Origin: Selenomonadaceae bacterium | GTDB lineage: Bacteria; Bacillota; Negativicutes; Selenomonadales; Selenomonadaceae | Direction of reading: 5' to 3' | Length of the DNA: 64,000 bases | Assembly (NCBI GenBank): GCA_017614505.1 | Contig: JAGABT010000019.1 | Location: 1 to 64,000 of the forward strand | Shown: in pieces, positions 54,415 through 63,856 of the stretch | Layout of the letters: each line of letters starts with the position of its first letter | Numbering within the stretch: position 1 is the stretch's first letter | Position numbers and translations under genes: made by a program | The notes under the pieces: model-generated | The model's database searches: none | Seen by the model: the letters and a program-made list of their open reading frames with translations, nothing else | What the model was told of the DNA's origin: nothing

Positions 54415-55470
54415 TTGATTCAGATAAAAAATTTGGGCTTGGAGCTGGCGCAGAAGGAAATTTTCACCGGCTTCAGTCTTGAAGTGCAGAACGGCGAAAA
54501 AATTGGTATCGTCGGCGGCGAAGGTGCTGGCAAATCTTCCCTGCTTGATATTATCGCCGGCAGGCTGATTCAAACCTCCGGCGAAGTTGAAATTTCAGGC
54601 GAAGTCGTTACCGTCACCGGCAACATTTCCGCAGATTTTTCCGAACTGCGCATGGCTGAAATGTCCGCTATCGACAAGCTCAAGCGTACCCTGCGCGGGC
54701 TCAATGACGCCAAAATTATTCTCCAGCTGGACGAGCCTACCAAAAATCTCGACGCCGCCGGTATCGAATGGCTGATAGATTTTCTGCGCGAACGCCCCCA
54801 GCTCACTACCGTTATCGTCAGCAGCGACAGGTATTTTTTGAACAGCACCTGCAAAAGAATTATCCGCCTCGGCAACATTCAAGCCGCGCCAATCAGCCTC
54901 GACTGCACGCCAGCTCCTGCCGGTACCGCCGTAGTCGAAGTCAACAGCCTGCGTAAAATTTATCGCGGCGAATCCCTTTTCAAACACGTCGGCTTTACCA
55001 TTCGTCAGGGTCAGAAAGTCGCGCTGGTCGGCAGGAACGAACTCGGTCGCTCCAAACTTTTGAAAGCCCTGTTCAACGCCTGGACGAATCACGACGTGAA
55101 TGGCGGTATCGAACGCGGCACAATAAAATTCGCCGAAGGCTTGAGCGTCGCTTACATGCCACGTGTTTACTCAAGCGCTGCGGCGAAAATCGAACTTGAC
55201 AATCTGCAGAAATCCCGCGCGAATCTCCTTTTGCTCGACGCTCCAACTTCCTGCCTGGACCTTCCGACAATCGAGGAACTTGAACGCGCGCTGAAAAGTT
55301 TCAACGGCACGATTATTTTTTCGGAGGACGACCGCTTTTTCATCGAAGCTATCGCCAGCCGTGTCATTGACGTTACGCCTAACGGCACCGTCGACAGAAT
55401 TTCCGGCTACGAGGATTTTCTCGCTAACGAAACCGTTAAGCAGCAGATTCAGGAGAAATATTCTTTTTGA
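54415..55470 (+). CDS. Degenerate, shortened ABC-F-like protein
   Basis: A 351-residue cytoplasmic protein with two ABC domains but far below the usual 500-650 of ABC-F. Walker A1 is intact (GGEGAGKSS) and Walker B1 is LQLDEP. No LSGGQ signature occurs in either half. Walker A2 is GRNELGRSK (Lys lost), Walker B2 is LLLLDAP (Glu to Ala), and both H-switch positions are changed (SSDR, SEDD). ATP hydrolysis is unlikely. TTG at 54415. The 3' end overlaps the aminotransferase gene. Confidence 0.75.
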   Translation: MIQIKNLGLELAQKEIFTGFSLEVQNGEKIGIVGGEGAGKSSLLDIIAGRLIQTSGEVEISGEVVTVTGNISADFSELRMAEMSAIDKLKRTLRGLNDAKIILQLDEPTKNLDAAGIEWLIDFLRERPQLTTVIVSSDRYFLNSTCKRIIRLGNIQAAPISLDCTPAPAGTAVVEVNSLRKIYRGESLFKHVGFTIRQGQKVALVGRNELGRSKLLKALFNAWTNHDVNGGIERGTIKFAEGLSVAYMPRVYSSAAAKIELDNLQKSRANLLLLDAPTSCLDLPTIEELERALKSFNGTIIFSEDDRFFIEAIASRVIDVTPNGTVDRISGYEDFLANETVKQQIQEKYSF

Positions 55471-56747
55471 GCTAAAACCAAATCCAGCGCGTTCAATACC
55501 TCGTCCACGTTTTGTGCAGTTATGACGAGCGGCGGCTGGAACGCCATAACATTTCGCCCTACTCCGCCCTTCCCGACGATAAAGCCCCTGTCTTTGAGAA
55601 TTTCAAGCACTTCGTCAAGTTCCTTCGCGGCGGGCGATTTATCCGCGTGAACAAATTCCGCGCCGACCATTAATCCAATCCCGCGCACGTCGCCGATGAT
55701 TGGATATTTTTTTTGCAGAGTTTCAAGCCCCGCCTTCAGCTGATCGCCTCGCTCCCGCGCATTTTCAGCCAGATTATTCTGCGCGATGTACTCAAGCACG
55801 GCGAGACCTGCCGTCGAAGAAACGGGGTTGCCGCCGAGCGTCGAAGCGCCTGGACGCGTGTACGTGTCAGCGATTTTCGCGCTGGAAATGAACGCGCTGA
55901 TTGGCTGTCCGTTGCCGAGCGCCTTCGCCACGCTCATAATATCCGGCACCACGTCGAAATTTTCAATGGCGAACATTTTGCCGGTACGCGCAAAGCCGGT
56001 CTGAACTTCGTCATCAATCAGCAGCGCGCCGTACTTCTCCAGAATTTCCTTGACGCGTTTGAAATAATTTTTCGGCGGCACAACGATACCGGCGTTGCCC
56101 TGAATCGGTTCGGCGATAAGCGCGGCGGGTTTGCCGGAAGTCGAAGTCTGAATAACCGTTTCGATTTTGTTGGCGCATTCCAAATCGCATTCTGGGAACT
56201 TTCTGCCGAGCGGGCAGCGGTAGCAGTAGGGATTGGGCGCGAAATGAATACCGCCGACGGGATTGGGGTCGGTACGCCACATTCCAATTCCAGTCAGGCT
56301 CATGGTAAGTTTCGTGCGCCCGTGCAAGCCGTTCTGCAGCGCGATAAATTCTGAACTGCGCGTGTAAACCGTCGCCAGCAGTAATGCGCCTTCATTTGCC
56401 TCAGTGCCGGTCGAGCAGAAGAAACTTTTCTGCAAATCGCCTGGCGTAACGTCAGCGAGTTTTTCCGCAAGGTTGACGAAATTCTCAGTCAGGTAAATGT
56501 TGCAGACGTGCTGGAGATTCTGAATCTGCGCGATAATTTTTTCAGTGATAAAGGGGTTGCAGTGCCCGCAGTTTATGACGGAAACTCCGGCGTAGAGGTC
56601 GAGATATTTTTTACCGGCGTCGTCGAAAAGGTATTGCATTTGCCCGCGTACAAATTCCGGCGGGTCGGAGTAAAAATGTCCAAGGCACGGCATGATAAAT
56701 TTTTTCTTTTTGTCAAGAACGCCGCGCGCGCCAATGTATTTTTCCAA
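55449..56747 (-). CDS. Class III (omega) PLP aminotransferase
   Basis: A 432-residue aminotransferase of the AGXT2/ornithine-type branch. PLP Lys in SVAKALGNG, STGTEANEGALLLAT for phosphate, and DDEVQTGFARTG. An inserted Cys set (CYRCPLGRKFPECDLEC) may bind metal. TTG start at 56747, directly after the OstA-like stop. Substrate unclear. Confidence 0.85.
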   Translation of the reverse strand: MEKYIGARGVLDKKKKFIMPCLGHFYSDPPEFVRGQMQYLFDDAGKKYLDLYAGVSVINCGHCNPFITEKIIAQIQNLQHVCNIYLTENFVNLAEKLADVTPGDLQKSFFCSTGTEANEGALLLATVYTRSSEFIALQNGLHGRTKLTMSLTGIGMWRTDPNPVGGIHFAPNPYCYRCPLGRKFPECDLECANKIETVIQTSTSGKPAALIAEPIQGNAGIVVPPKNYFKRVKEILEKYGALLIDDEVQTGFARTGKMFAIENFDVVPDIMSVAKALGNGQPISAFISSAKIADTYTRPGASTLGGNPVSSTAGLAVLEYIAQNNLAENARERGDQLKAGLETLQKKYPIIGDVRGIGLMVGAEFVHADKSPAAKELDEVLEILKDRGFIVGKGGVGRNVMAFQPPLVITAQNVDEVLNALDLVLAQKEYFS

Positions 56748-57332
56748 TTAATTCGCCTCGCTGTCAGGATTGGGAATTACGATTTGCGGAGAGCTGAAAT
56801 TTTCGTCAAGAGCCAGAATTTTATTCTCGGTGACGCTGTAGCGGACGTGTTCATAAATTTTATTTTCGAGCGTGACGCCGCTTTCAAACTGCAGGTTCTG
56901 TTCAGCCTTAACGCTGACGCCGCCATAAAAGTCAACAATTTTCGTACCCCAGTTGAAAATAGCAGTGCGGGAAGTCACGGCGAGATTATTCGGGCTTGAG
57001 AATTTGATGGAGCCGACGACTTCGGCGGTCTTGGTTTTCCACTGCAGGAAGGCGTTATCGCAGCTGAAAATGGCGGTATCGTGCGTGAATTTGACCGAGC
57101 CTTCCGCCCAGCATTTCTGCGTAATGACGTTGACTTTCGCGCCGTCCGCAGTAATCGTCGCAGTCACGCCGTGGTTGTTCATGACGACGTGAACGTTATC
57201 CTTCAGCACGTAGTAGCCCTTGAAAACGTCGAAGTACATTTCGCCGGCGGTAATATCCGGCATGGCGGCGAAACTTCGCGCGGGAGCTATCAGCAGCAGC
57301 AAAATCAGCGGCAGAATTTTTATCAGTCTCAT
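56748..57332 (-). CDS. OstA/LptA-like periplasmic protein
   Basis: A 194-residue protein with a signal peptide (KILPLILLLLIAPARSFA). Repeated beta segments resemble LptA/LptC/OstA domains (GEMYFDVFKGYYVLKDNVHVV is split by pairs such as TATITADGAKVNV). Consistent with lipopolysaccharide handling and an outer membrane. ATG at 57332, second gene after the MetF-like one. Confidence 0.72.
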   Translation of the reverse strand: MRLIKILPLILLLLIAPARSFAAMPDITAGEMYFDVFKGYYVLKDNVHVVMNNHGVTATITADGAKVNVITQKCWAEGSVKFTHDTAIFSCDNAFLQWKTKTAEVVGSIKFSSPNNLAVTSRTAIFNWGTKIVDFYGGVSVKAEQNLQFESGVTLENKIYEHVRYSVTENKILALDENFSSPQIVIPNPDSEAN

Positions 57333-57410
57333 GGCGAAAACCTCACTTCCCTGTTGAAATATTTCAGCCTGATGATACACCGCGAAAATTAAAATGACCT
57401 TTGAAAATTC

Positions 57411-58154
57411 TTATGATTCCGTGAAAATTTCCGGCAGGAAGTCCGCTATGTCAATCGTTATCGGCATGAAGTAAAGTCCGCCGCTCGATTTTGAAATGAA
57501 CTCCATGACTTTATGCGCGAATTTTACGTTCCATTCCATCGTCGGCTGAAAATCCGGCGGGAAAACGGCTTTGTCCTTGCGCTCCCAGTAACCTTTCGAG
57601 CGCGCGCTTAAGACCGGCGATACGCCCCAGTAAACGTCGACGCCGCTGAGAAAATCTGCGTACATTTCCAGAAATCTCATGTCGAAAAATGGCTGAGTAA
57701 ATAATCCTGCCGCACCCGCCTGCAGTTTCCTTTCCACGCGGTAAAGTTCGTCGCGAATACCGCTGCGGTACTGGTCAACTCCGGCGTAAACTTTCACGTC
57801 CGGCAGTTCCTCGCGAAACTTTCTGATAACGTCGATTGATTCAGTCGGGTAAACGTTATGCGTCATGCTCTGCGGCGGATCGCCGACTATCACCAGCGCT
57901 TCCTTCACGCCGAATTTTATGAACGCCTCGCGCATTGGCAGCGGCTTCGACAAATCTATATCCATCGCCCGCACGTGCGGGATTGTCGGCAGCTGTGGCT
58001 GAGTGAGTTCCGCCGCCTGCCACGGGCGTATTTCGTGGCGCAAAATGTCAGGTATGTTCACGCAGTCGACGCGCGGATATTTTTTCAGAACTGCCACGTC
58101 GCGCAGGAGCGATTCGCGACTCTGCGGCAGAATTTCTACGGCTATTCTTCCCAT
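57411..58154 (-). CDS. Methylenetetrahydrofolate-reductase-like protein (MetF)
   Basis: A 247-residue TIM-barrel protein resembling MetF but shorter than the usual 290. Recognisable pieces: MGRIAVEILPQSRESLL with the family's start, VIVGDPPQSM, AGAAGLFTQPFFDMRFLEMY and GVSPVLSA. FAD and folate binding likely, activity inferred. ATG at 58154 after GGAGGGATTTTG. First gene of the operon. Confidence 0.75.
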   Translation of the reverse strand: MGRIAVEILPQSRESLLRDVAVLKKYPRVDCVNIPDILRHEIRPWQAAELTQPQLPTIPHVRAMDIDLSKPLPMREAFIKFGVKEALVIVGDPPQSMTHNVYPTESIDVIRKFREELPDVKVYAGVDQYRSGIRDELYRVERKLQAGAAGLFTQPFFDMRFLEMYADFLSGVDVYWGVSPVLSARSKGYWERKDKAVFPPDFQPTMEWNVKFAHKVMEFISKSSGGLYFMPITIDIADFLPEIFTES

Positions 58155-58180
58155 CAAAATCCCTCCAGATATTTTCCGCC

Positions 58181-58209
58181 ATTATACCAGATTCACCGAT
58201 TTTGCGCAA
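58181..58209 (-). promoter_or_regulatory. Promoter of the metF-ostA-aminotransferase operon
   Basis: Minus-strand TTGCGC (58209-58204), 17-base spacer, TATAAT (58186-58181). Its -35 overlaps the T run of the terminator of the upstream gene. Confidence 0.65.
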
Positions 58210-58236
58210 AAAAAAGAAGCGCGCCATGGACGGCGC
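58206..58236 (-). terminator. Terminator of the beta-glucosidase gene (in a repeat element)
   Basis: Minus-strand GCGCGCC-GTCCAT-GGCGCGC followed by TTCTTTTTTTT. First hairpin of the repeat copy 2. Confidence 0.85.
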
Positions 58237-58316
58237 GCGGGCCGTCACAGGTCGCCGGAAGCGACCTATGCGGCCCAGCTTTCTTTGGTTACTTTCTTTC
58301 TCGAAAGAAAGTGACA
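58206..58316 (-). repeat. Compound hairpin repeat, copy 2
   Basis: Three hairpins in the same order as at 31280-31392: the terminator; GGCCG..GTCGCC..GGAAGCGAC..CGGCC; and ACTTTCTTTCTCGAAAGAAAGT. A frame across it spells RPSFLWLLSFSKES, a peptide I recall from many spurious short repeat-derived frames in other bacteria. Confidence 0.75.
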
Positions 58317-58344
58317 GAAATAAAGTGACAATAAAAACTAAAAC

Positions 58345-59793
<1,449 letters not shown>

Positions 59794-59803
59794 TCAAAAT
59801 ATT

Positions 59804-60634
59804 TTACCGCCAGTAATTGTAGCGGAATTTCACAACTTCAGTAACTTCAGCCGACGCGAATCTTTTCTTCATTGCGTCGATAAAGCCAACCTTCTCCAGA
59901 ATTTCCTTGCCGTGTTCAAAAAGTTTCTTCTGCCTCTTGCTTTCCTGAATCAGATTGTCGATAACGGCGTCTGAGTGAATAAGCGTTTTCGTCACGCCGC
60001 CGATAACCTGCGAAACAATTTCCCACGACTTGTCAACGCTTAGACCTTTTTTCGCGCCAAGTTCAATAAAAGTATTCGCCGTCATGAAAGAAAAAATCGT
60101 ACTGGCAAGCGCCAAATCCCCCACGGTTTCAAGCTCTGCCTCGGAGGAAGTTTTTATCGTCTCGCCAATGCTGTTGAGCAGAAACTGCGCGATATTTTCA
60201 GAATCAGTCGAATCGACTGAGCCGACCGCGTAAGCGCAAACGCCGGCGCCGGTAACAATCATCGGGTTCATAATAAGGCGAATGACGGGGTGCGCCGGAA
60301 AATATTTCTCAACCGTTTTAATTTTCATTCCGTAAGTGCATGAAATAATCAGCGCGTCGGCTGGAATTTTTTTATTCAGCCCGTCGAGCATTTTATCAGC
60401 GTCGTCGTCTACCTGCAGCGCCAGTATCAGAATTTTAACGTCCGGCAAAAATTCCATTGCGTCAACGACCGCGCGGGCATTGTACTGCTCCCGAAGCTGA
60501 ATGCAGCGCTTTTGACTGCGGCACGCCACGTACATTTCTGACGGGTTTACTCCAACCTGCTTGCCCAGCGCCGTCAAAAGAATTTCCGTACCAAATCCAT
60601 CGCCAATAATTCCGCGAACAAAATCATCTGCCAT
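59804..60634 (-). CDS. NAD(P)-binding pyrroline-5-carboxylate-reductase-like protein
   Basis: A 276-residue protein with Rossmann start RGIIGDGFGTEIL, a central PVIRLIMNPMIV, and a helical C-terminal dimer domain as in ProC. The segment LATVGDLALASTIFSF-type motif is present, but the usual DEVTSPGGTT of ProC is not seen. A role as a ProC-like reductase of a sugar-derived or amino substrate is inferred from its place in the beta-glucoside operon. Confidence 0.7.
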   Translation of the reverse strand: MADDFVRGIIGDGFGTEILLTALGKQVGVNPSEMYVACRSQKRCIQLREQYNARAVVDAMEFLPDVKILILALQVDDDADKMLDGLNKKIPADALIISCTYGMKIKTVEKYFPAHPVIRLIMNPMIVTGAGVCAYAVGSVDSTDSENIAQFLLNSIGETIKTSSEAELETVGDLALASTIFSFMTANTFIELGAKKGLSVDKSWEIVSQVIGGVTKTLIHSDAVIDNLIQESKRQKKLFEHGKEILEKVGFIDAMKKRFASAEVTEVVKFRYNYWR

Positions 60635-60637
60635 TTT

Positions 60638-61456
60638 TCAAATCCTGTCCAGAATAAATTTGTGCAGAACTTCAGCAATCGCGTCATGGTTGCAGTCGCG
60701 CTCGCAAATATAATCGCAGTCGCCGCGCATATCTGCTACAACATTCGCCACGCCGACGCCCAAGCCCGCCGCGCGAATCATCGCCAGATCGTTGAAGTTA
60801 TCGCCAATCGCAATGGTATCCTTCATGTCGACGCCGAGAATTTCCGCCAGCCTGCGAAGTCCGGCGCCCTTGTTCACGCCGAGCTTGTTGAACTCCAGAT
60901 AACGATTCGACGAATAGCTAACGTCAACGTCGCCGGTAATATCCTTCAAATCGTCAGCGATTTTCTGCAGGTACGCGCGGTCGGTGTTCGTGTACAGGCA
61001 CTTAACAATTTCCTGCCCGCGAATGAAGTCCAGCGTTTTGTCGAAAACTTCCTGCACTTCCATTCGACCGGCAACATAATCTTTTTCGTTCTGGAAAAAA
61101 TTGTACGCGTAAACGTTGTCGAGCGTGTAGACGTGAATGCAAACGTCGTAATTCTGCCCGCGCCGCCAAAATTCTTCCGCCAGCTCAAATGGAATACCCT
61201 CGAAGTGCAGCAGCCGATGATTTTTATTTTCAGTAATCGCGCCGCCGTTGAACGAAATGACGTATTCATTTTCCGCGTCGAACGTGCCAAGTTCCTTCAG
61301 CTGCGCGTCAATGCTGGTGAAGTTCCTGCCGCTCGCCGGTACGAACTTCACGCCGAGTTTCGCGGCTTCGGCGATAGCTTTCTTGTTCCCTTCCGAAATT
61401 GAACGGTCGGTGCTGAGCAAAGTTTCATCAAGGTCGCAAGCCACAATTTTATACAC
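60638..61456 (-). CDS. Cof-type HAD phosphatase
   Basis: A 272-residue HAD hydrolase of the YidA/Cof group, nucleophile in ACDLDETLL, FVPASGRN, and the fourth motif AIGDNFNDLAMI. Likely a sugar-phosphate phosphatase. It lies behind an internal terminator after the PTS genes. Confidence 0.88.
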   Translation of the reverse strand: MYKIVACDLDETLLSTDRSISEGNKKAIAEAAKLGVKFVPASGRNFTSIDAQLKELGTFDAENEYVISFNGGAITENKNHRLLHFEGIPFELAEEFWRRGQNYDVCIHVYTLDNVYAYNFFQNEKDYVAGRMEVQEVFDKTLDFIRGQEIVKCLYTNTDRAYLQKIADDLKDITGDVDVSYSSNRYLEFNKLGVNKGAGLRRLAEILGVDMKDTIAIGDNFNDLAMIRAAGLGVGVANVVADMRGDCDYICERDCNHDAIAEVLHKFILDRI

Positions 61457-61477
61457 AAGGACGCCTCCTTCCTAAAC

Positions 61478-61509
61478 CAAAAAGCGGGCAGCGATTAAAT
61501 CAACTGCCC
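61478..61509 (-). terminator. Intra-operon terminator/attenuator
   Basis: Minus-strand GGGCAG-TTGATTTAATCG-CTGCCC followed by GCTTTTTGG, between the IIA and HAD genes. Partial read-through would set a lower level for the downstream enzymes. Confidence 0.7.
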
Positions 61510-61538
61510 ACCCCTTTTGTTAAGTAGTTACTGCCGGA

Positions 61539-61865
61539 TTATTTCTTTTCGATTTTTTCGAGACGCTGGTAGAGATCGATAAATTCCAGAGCGATGGTTT
61601 TGAAACCTTCCGCGCTCATAAGCTGATCTTCCGCGTGAAGGATAATCAGAGAAACCGCGCTGCCCTGACCCTGTTCGGCTTCGACCTGAAGAAGACCGGC
61701 GTGTGCGTGATGTCCCTGAACGAACATTTCGTCGCCTTCCGCGATCATCTTTTTGGCTTCCTCGAAATCGCCCGCTTTAGCCCGCTGAATGGCTTCGATG
61801 TACGAGCTGCGCGCCGTGCCTACTGCCGAGATGATCTCAAATGCAGTGAGTTCAAGACCTTCCAT
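61539..61865 (-). CDS. PTS lactose/cellobiose-type EIIA
   Basis: A 108-residue phosphocarrier. Active-site His77 in LIILHAEDQLMSA, and the GDEMFVQGHHAHAGLL helix typical of the class. It passes phosphate from HPr to EIIB. Confidence 0.93.
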   Translation of the reverse strand: MEGLELTAFEIISAVGTARSSYIEAIQRAKAGDFEEAKKMIAEGDEMFVQGHHAHAGLLQVEAEQGQGSAVSLIILHAEDQLMSAEGFKTIALEFIDLYQRLEKIEKK

Positions 61866-61880
61866 GTCGCTGCCTCCGAA

Positions 61881-62183
61881 TTAAATTCCCATGAGCTTCT
61901 TCGCAACGCCGAGAGCGCCTTTGCCGTCCATGCGTCCGTAGATTTTCATGTCGATAGCGTCAATCGGAACGCCCGGGCAAGCCTCGGCGACTTTTGCTTT
62001 TGCGAAGCGGATCTGCGGTCCGAGAAGAATGCAGTCGGCGTCAGAAGCTTTGTCTTTCGCGTCAGCCTGCGGGAACGCCGCGATGGAGCATTCAAAGCCT
62101 TCGTCAGCAGCGGCTTTCTGCATATTTTTGACGAGCATGCTTGTGGACATACCGCCGGCGCAGAGCAGAATAATTTTCTTCAT
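61881..62183 (-). CDS. PTS lactose/cellobiose-type EIIB
   Basis: A 100-residue EIIB with phosphorylated Cys8 in LLCAGGMSTSML and the ending ALGVAKKLMGI. Between IIC and IIA. ATG at 62183, after a GGGGGATG ribosome site. Confidence 0.95.
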   Translation of the reverse strand: MKKIILLCAGGMSTSMLVKNMQKAAADEGFECSIAAFPQADAKDKASDADCILLGPQIRFAKAKVAEACPGVPIDAIDMKIYGRMDGKGALGVAKKLMGI

Positions 62184-62257
62184 AAAGAAACATCCCCCTT
62201 TAAAAAATTGGTTAATATCTTCATAGCCGTCGCCGGAGCGCCAGCTAATTTTGGCGA

Positions 62258-63562
62258 TTAAGCAGCTTCTTCCTGTTCTTCCTTGAGCGCCGCGTTATCC
62301 TGAGCCTTCATGAAAGGCAGATAAATAATCGTCGAGACCGCCGCGATAACTATCTGGACGATAGCGCCAGGCAAGCCCTGCAGCAGCAAGCCGGAAATAA
62401 TTGTCGGCGTTGTCCAGGGTACCTGTACCGCGCCAAACGGCGTCATGAAGCCTAAGCTGATTGAGAAATACGTGATAAGCATAGCCGCCCACATTGCGAG
62501 GCTGAACGGAACGAGCATGTAGGGGTTGAAAACAATCGGCAGACCGAAAATTATCGGTTCGTTGATGTTGAAAATGCCAGGAACGGTGCCGAGTTTGATA
62601 ATAGCGCGAACCTGTTCAGATTTCGCGAAGAGCCAGCCGGAAATGAGCAAGCCAACTGTTGCGCCGCAGCCTGCGGGTTTCATGAACACGTCGAAAACCT
62701 GAATGGTGAGGGTATGAGCGCGCGGGTCGGACGCGAGGTTGACGCCCTGTTCGATAAGAGCCTGATTTTCGAGCGCGTTAGCAAGCATAATCGGGTTCAT
62801 AACGCCGCCGACGACGTTCGGACCGTGAATACCAGCCCAGAACAGAACCGTCTGCAGCAGCGAGAAAACTGTACCGCCGATAACGGAGTCAGAAACGCCC
62901 TGCAGCGGGGACTGAATCATATCGAACAGCAGATTCGGGAAAGTCGTGTCGCCGGCGAATTTGCAGACACCGAAGACAACGGCGGCGGAGGTGAAGAGGA
63001 TAGCGCCAGGGGTAAGAGCCTCAAATGCGCGGGTAACGCCGGAAGGAACCGACGGCGGCATTTTCAGACCGAGGTGATTTTTTTCGCAGTAGCAGCAGAC
63101 AATACCGCTGTAAATCGCAATCAACATACCAGAAATGATACCGTTACTGCCAGCCCAGAGTTTCGGGATAACTTCAGTGGCGACGCCTTCGGTGCCGACA
63201 GCCTGCGTGGAAGGCATAACCATAACGAACGTACAAAAAGCAAGGCAGGACGCCATGATAGCGTTGCAGCCTTCAGCTTCGGTGTACTTGTAAGCGACGC
63301 AAAGACAGCAGATGATACCGAGAACGTTGAATGTGCCGCCGAAAACCGCGTAGAGCGGAGCAGCCCACTCGTAACCGAATTTAGCGACCATCATTTCGTT
63401 GTAGCCTGGGAACGGCAGGTTAGCTAAAAGCAAAAATACCGAGCCGACGATTGTGAACGGCGTAGTCATGATGAAGCCGTCGCGCAGAGCCCCGACAACT
63501 TTGATTTCGGCGAAACTTGCCATGAACTCAATAAACTTATTAAAAAGTGGCGAGTTTTCCAT
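62258..63562 (-). CDS. PTS lactose/cellobiose-type EIIC permease
   Basis: A 434-residue permease with about ten membrane helices. Typical pieces are FIMTTPFTIVGSVFLLLANLP, FWAGIHGPNVV and FNINEPIIFGLPIVFNP. It takes up cellobiose or a related beta-glucoside with phosphorylation. First gene of a six-gene operon to 58345. ATG at 63562 after GGAGGG. Confidence 0.95.
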   Translation of the reverse strand: MENSPLFNKFIEFMASFAEIKVVGALRDGFIMTTPFTIVGSVFLLLANLPFPGYNEMMVAKFGYEWAAPLYAVFGGTFNVLGIICCLCVAYKYTEAEGCNAIMASCLAFCTFVMVMPSTQAVGTEGVATEVIPKLWAGSNGIISGMLIAIYSGIVCCYCEKNHLGLKMPPSVPSGVTRAFEALTPGAILFTSAAVVFGVCKFAGDTTFPNLLFDMIQSPLQGVSDSVIGGTVFSLLQTVLFWAGIHGPNVVGGVMNPIMLANALENQALIEQGVNLASDPRAHTLTIQVFDVFMKPAGCGATVGLLISGWLFAKSEQVRAIIKLGTVPGIFNINEPIIFGLPIVFNPYMLVPFSLAMWAAMLITYFSISLGFMTPFGAVQVPWTTPTIISGLLLQGLPGAIVQIVIAAVSTIIYLPFMKAQDNAALKEEQEEAA

Positions 63563-63640
63563 GTTGACCCTCCTTTAAAAAATACACGAGTGAATTACGG
63601 CGCGCGGAATAATCCGCAACAATTTAGACGCACCTCGCAT

Positions 63641-63646
63641 ATTATA
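63641..63646 (-). promoter_or_regulatory. -10 element of the PTS operon promoter
   Basis: Minus-strand TATAAT (63646-63641) gives a start near 63634. A TTGAAT sits upstream but only 14 bases away, and no good -35 lies at 17. This suggests a promoter that needs an activator or antiterminator. No clear ribonucleic antiterminator or operator is evident. Confidence 0.5.
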
Positions 63647-63821
63647 AAGGACAAAAATAAATTCAATATCTGCTATCGTGCGCCTGCTAAAAACTTTCCG
63701 CAACACCTTCCTTGCTGGATAATTCCTAGGAAATTTTAATACAAGCTTTCAAAAATGGCAAGTACTTTTGACGTAAAAATTCGGAAAATTTTTTTGACGC
63801 CTAAACTGACTCTTGATAAAA

Positions 63822-63848
63822 ATAAAACCGCCCTCGCTGGAGCGGCTG
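63822..63848 (-). terminator. Terminator of the gene at the right edge
   Basis: Minus-strand GCCGCTC-CAGC-GAGGGCGGT (a bulged stem) followed by TTTATTTTT, just after the stop at 63857. Confidence 0.65.
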
Positions 63849-63856
63849 AAATAAAT

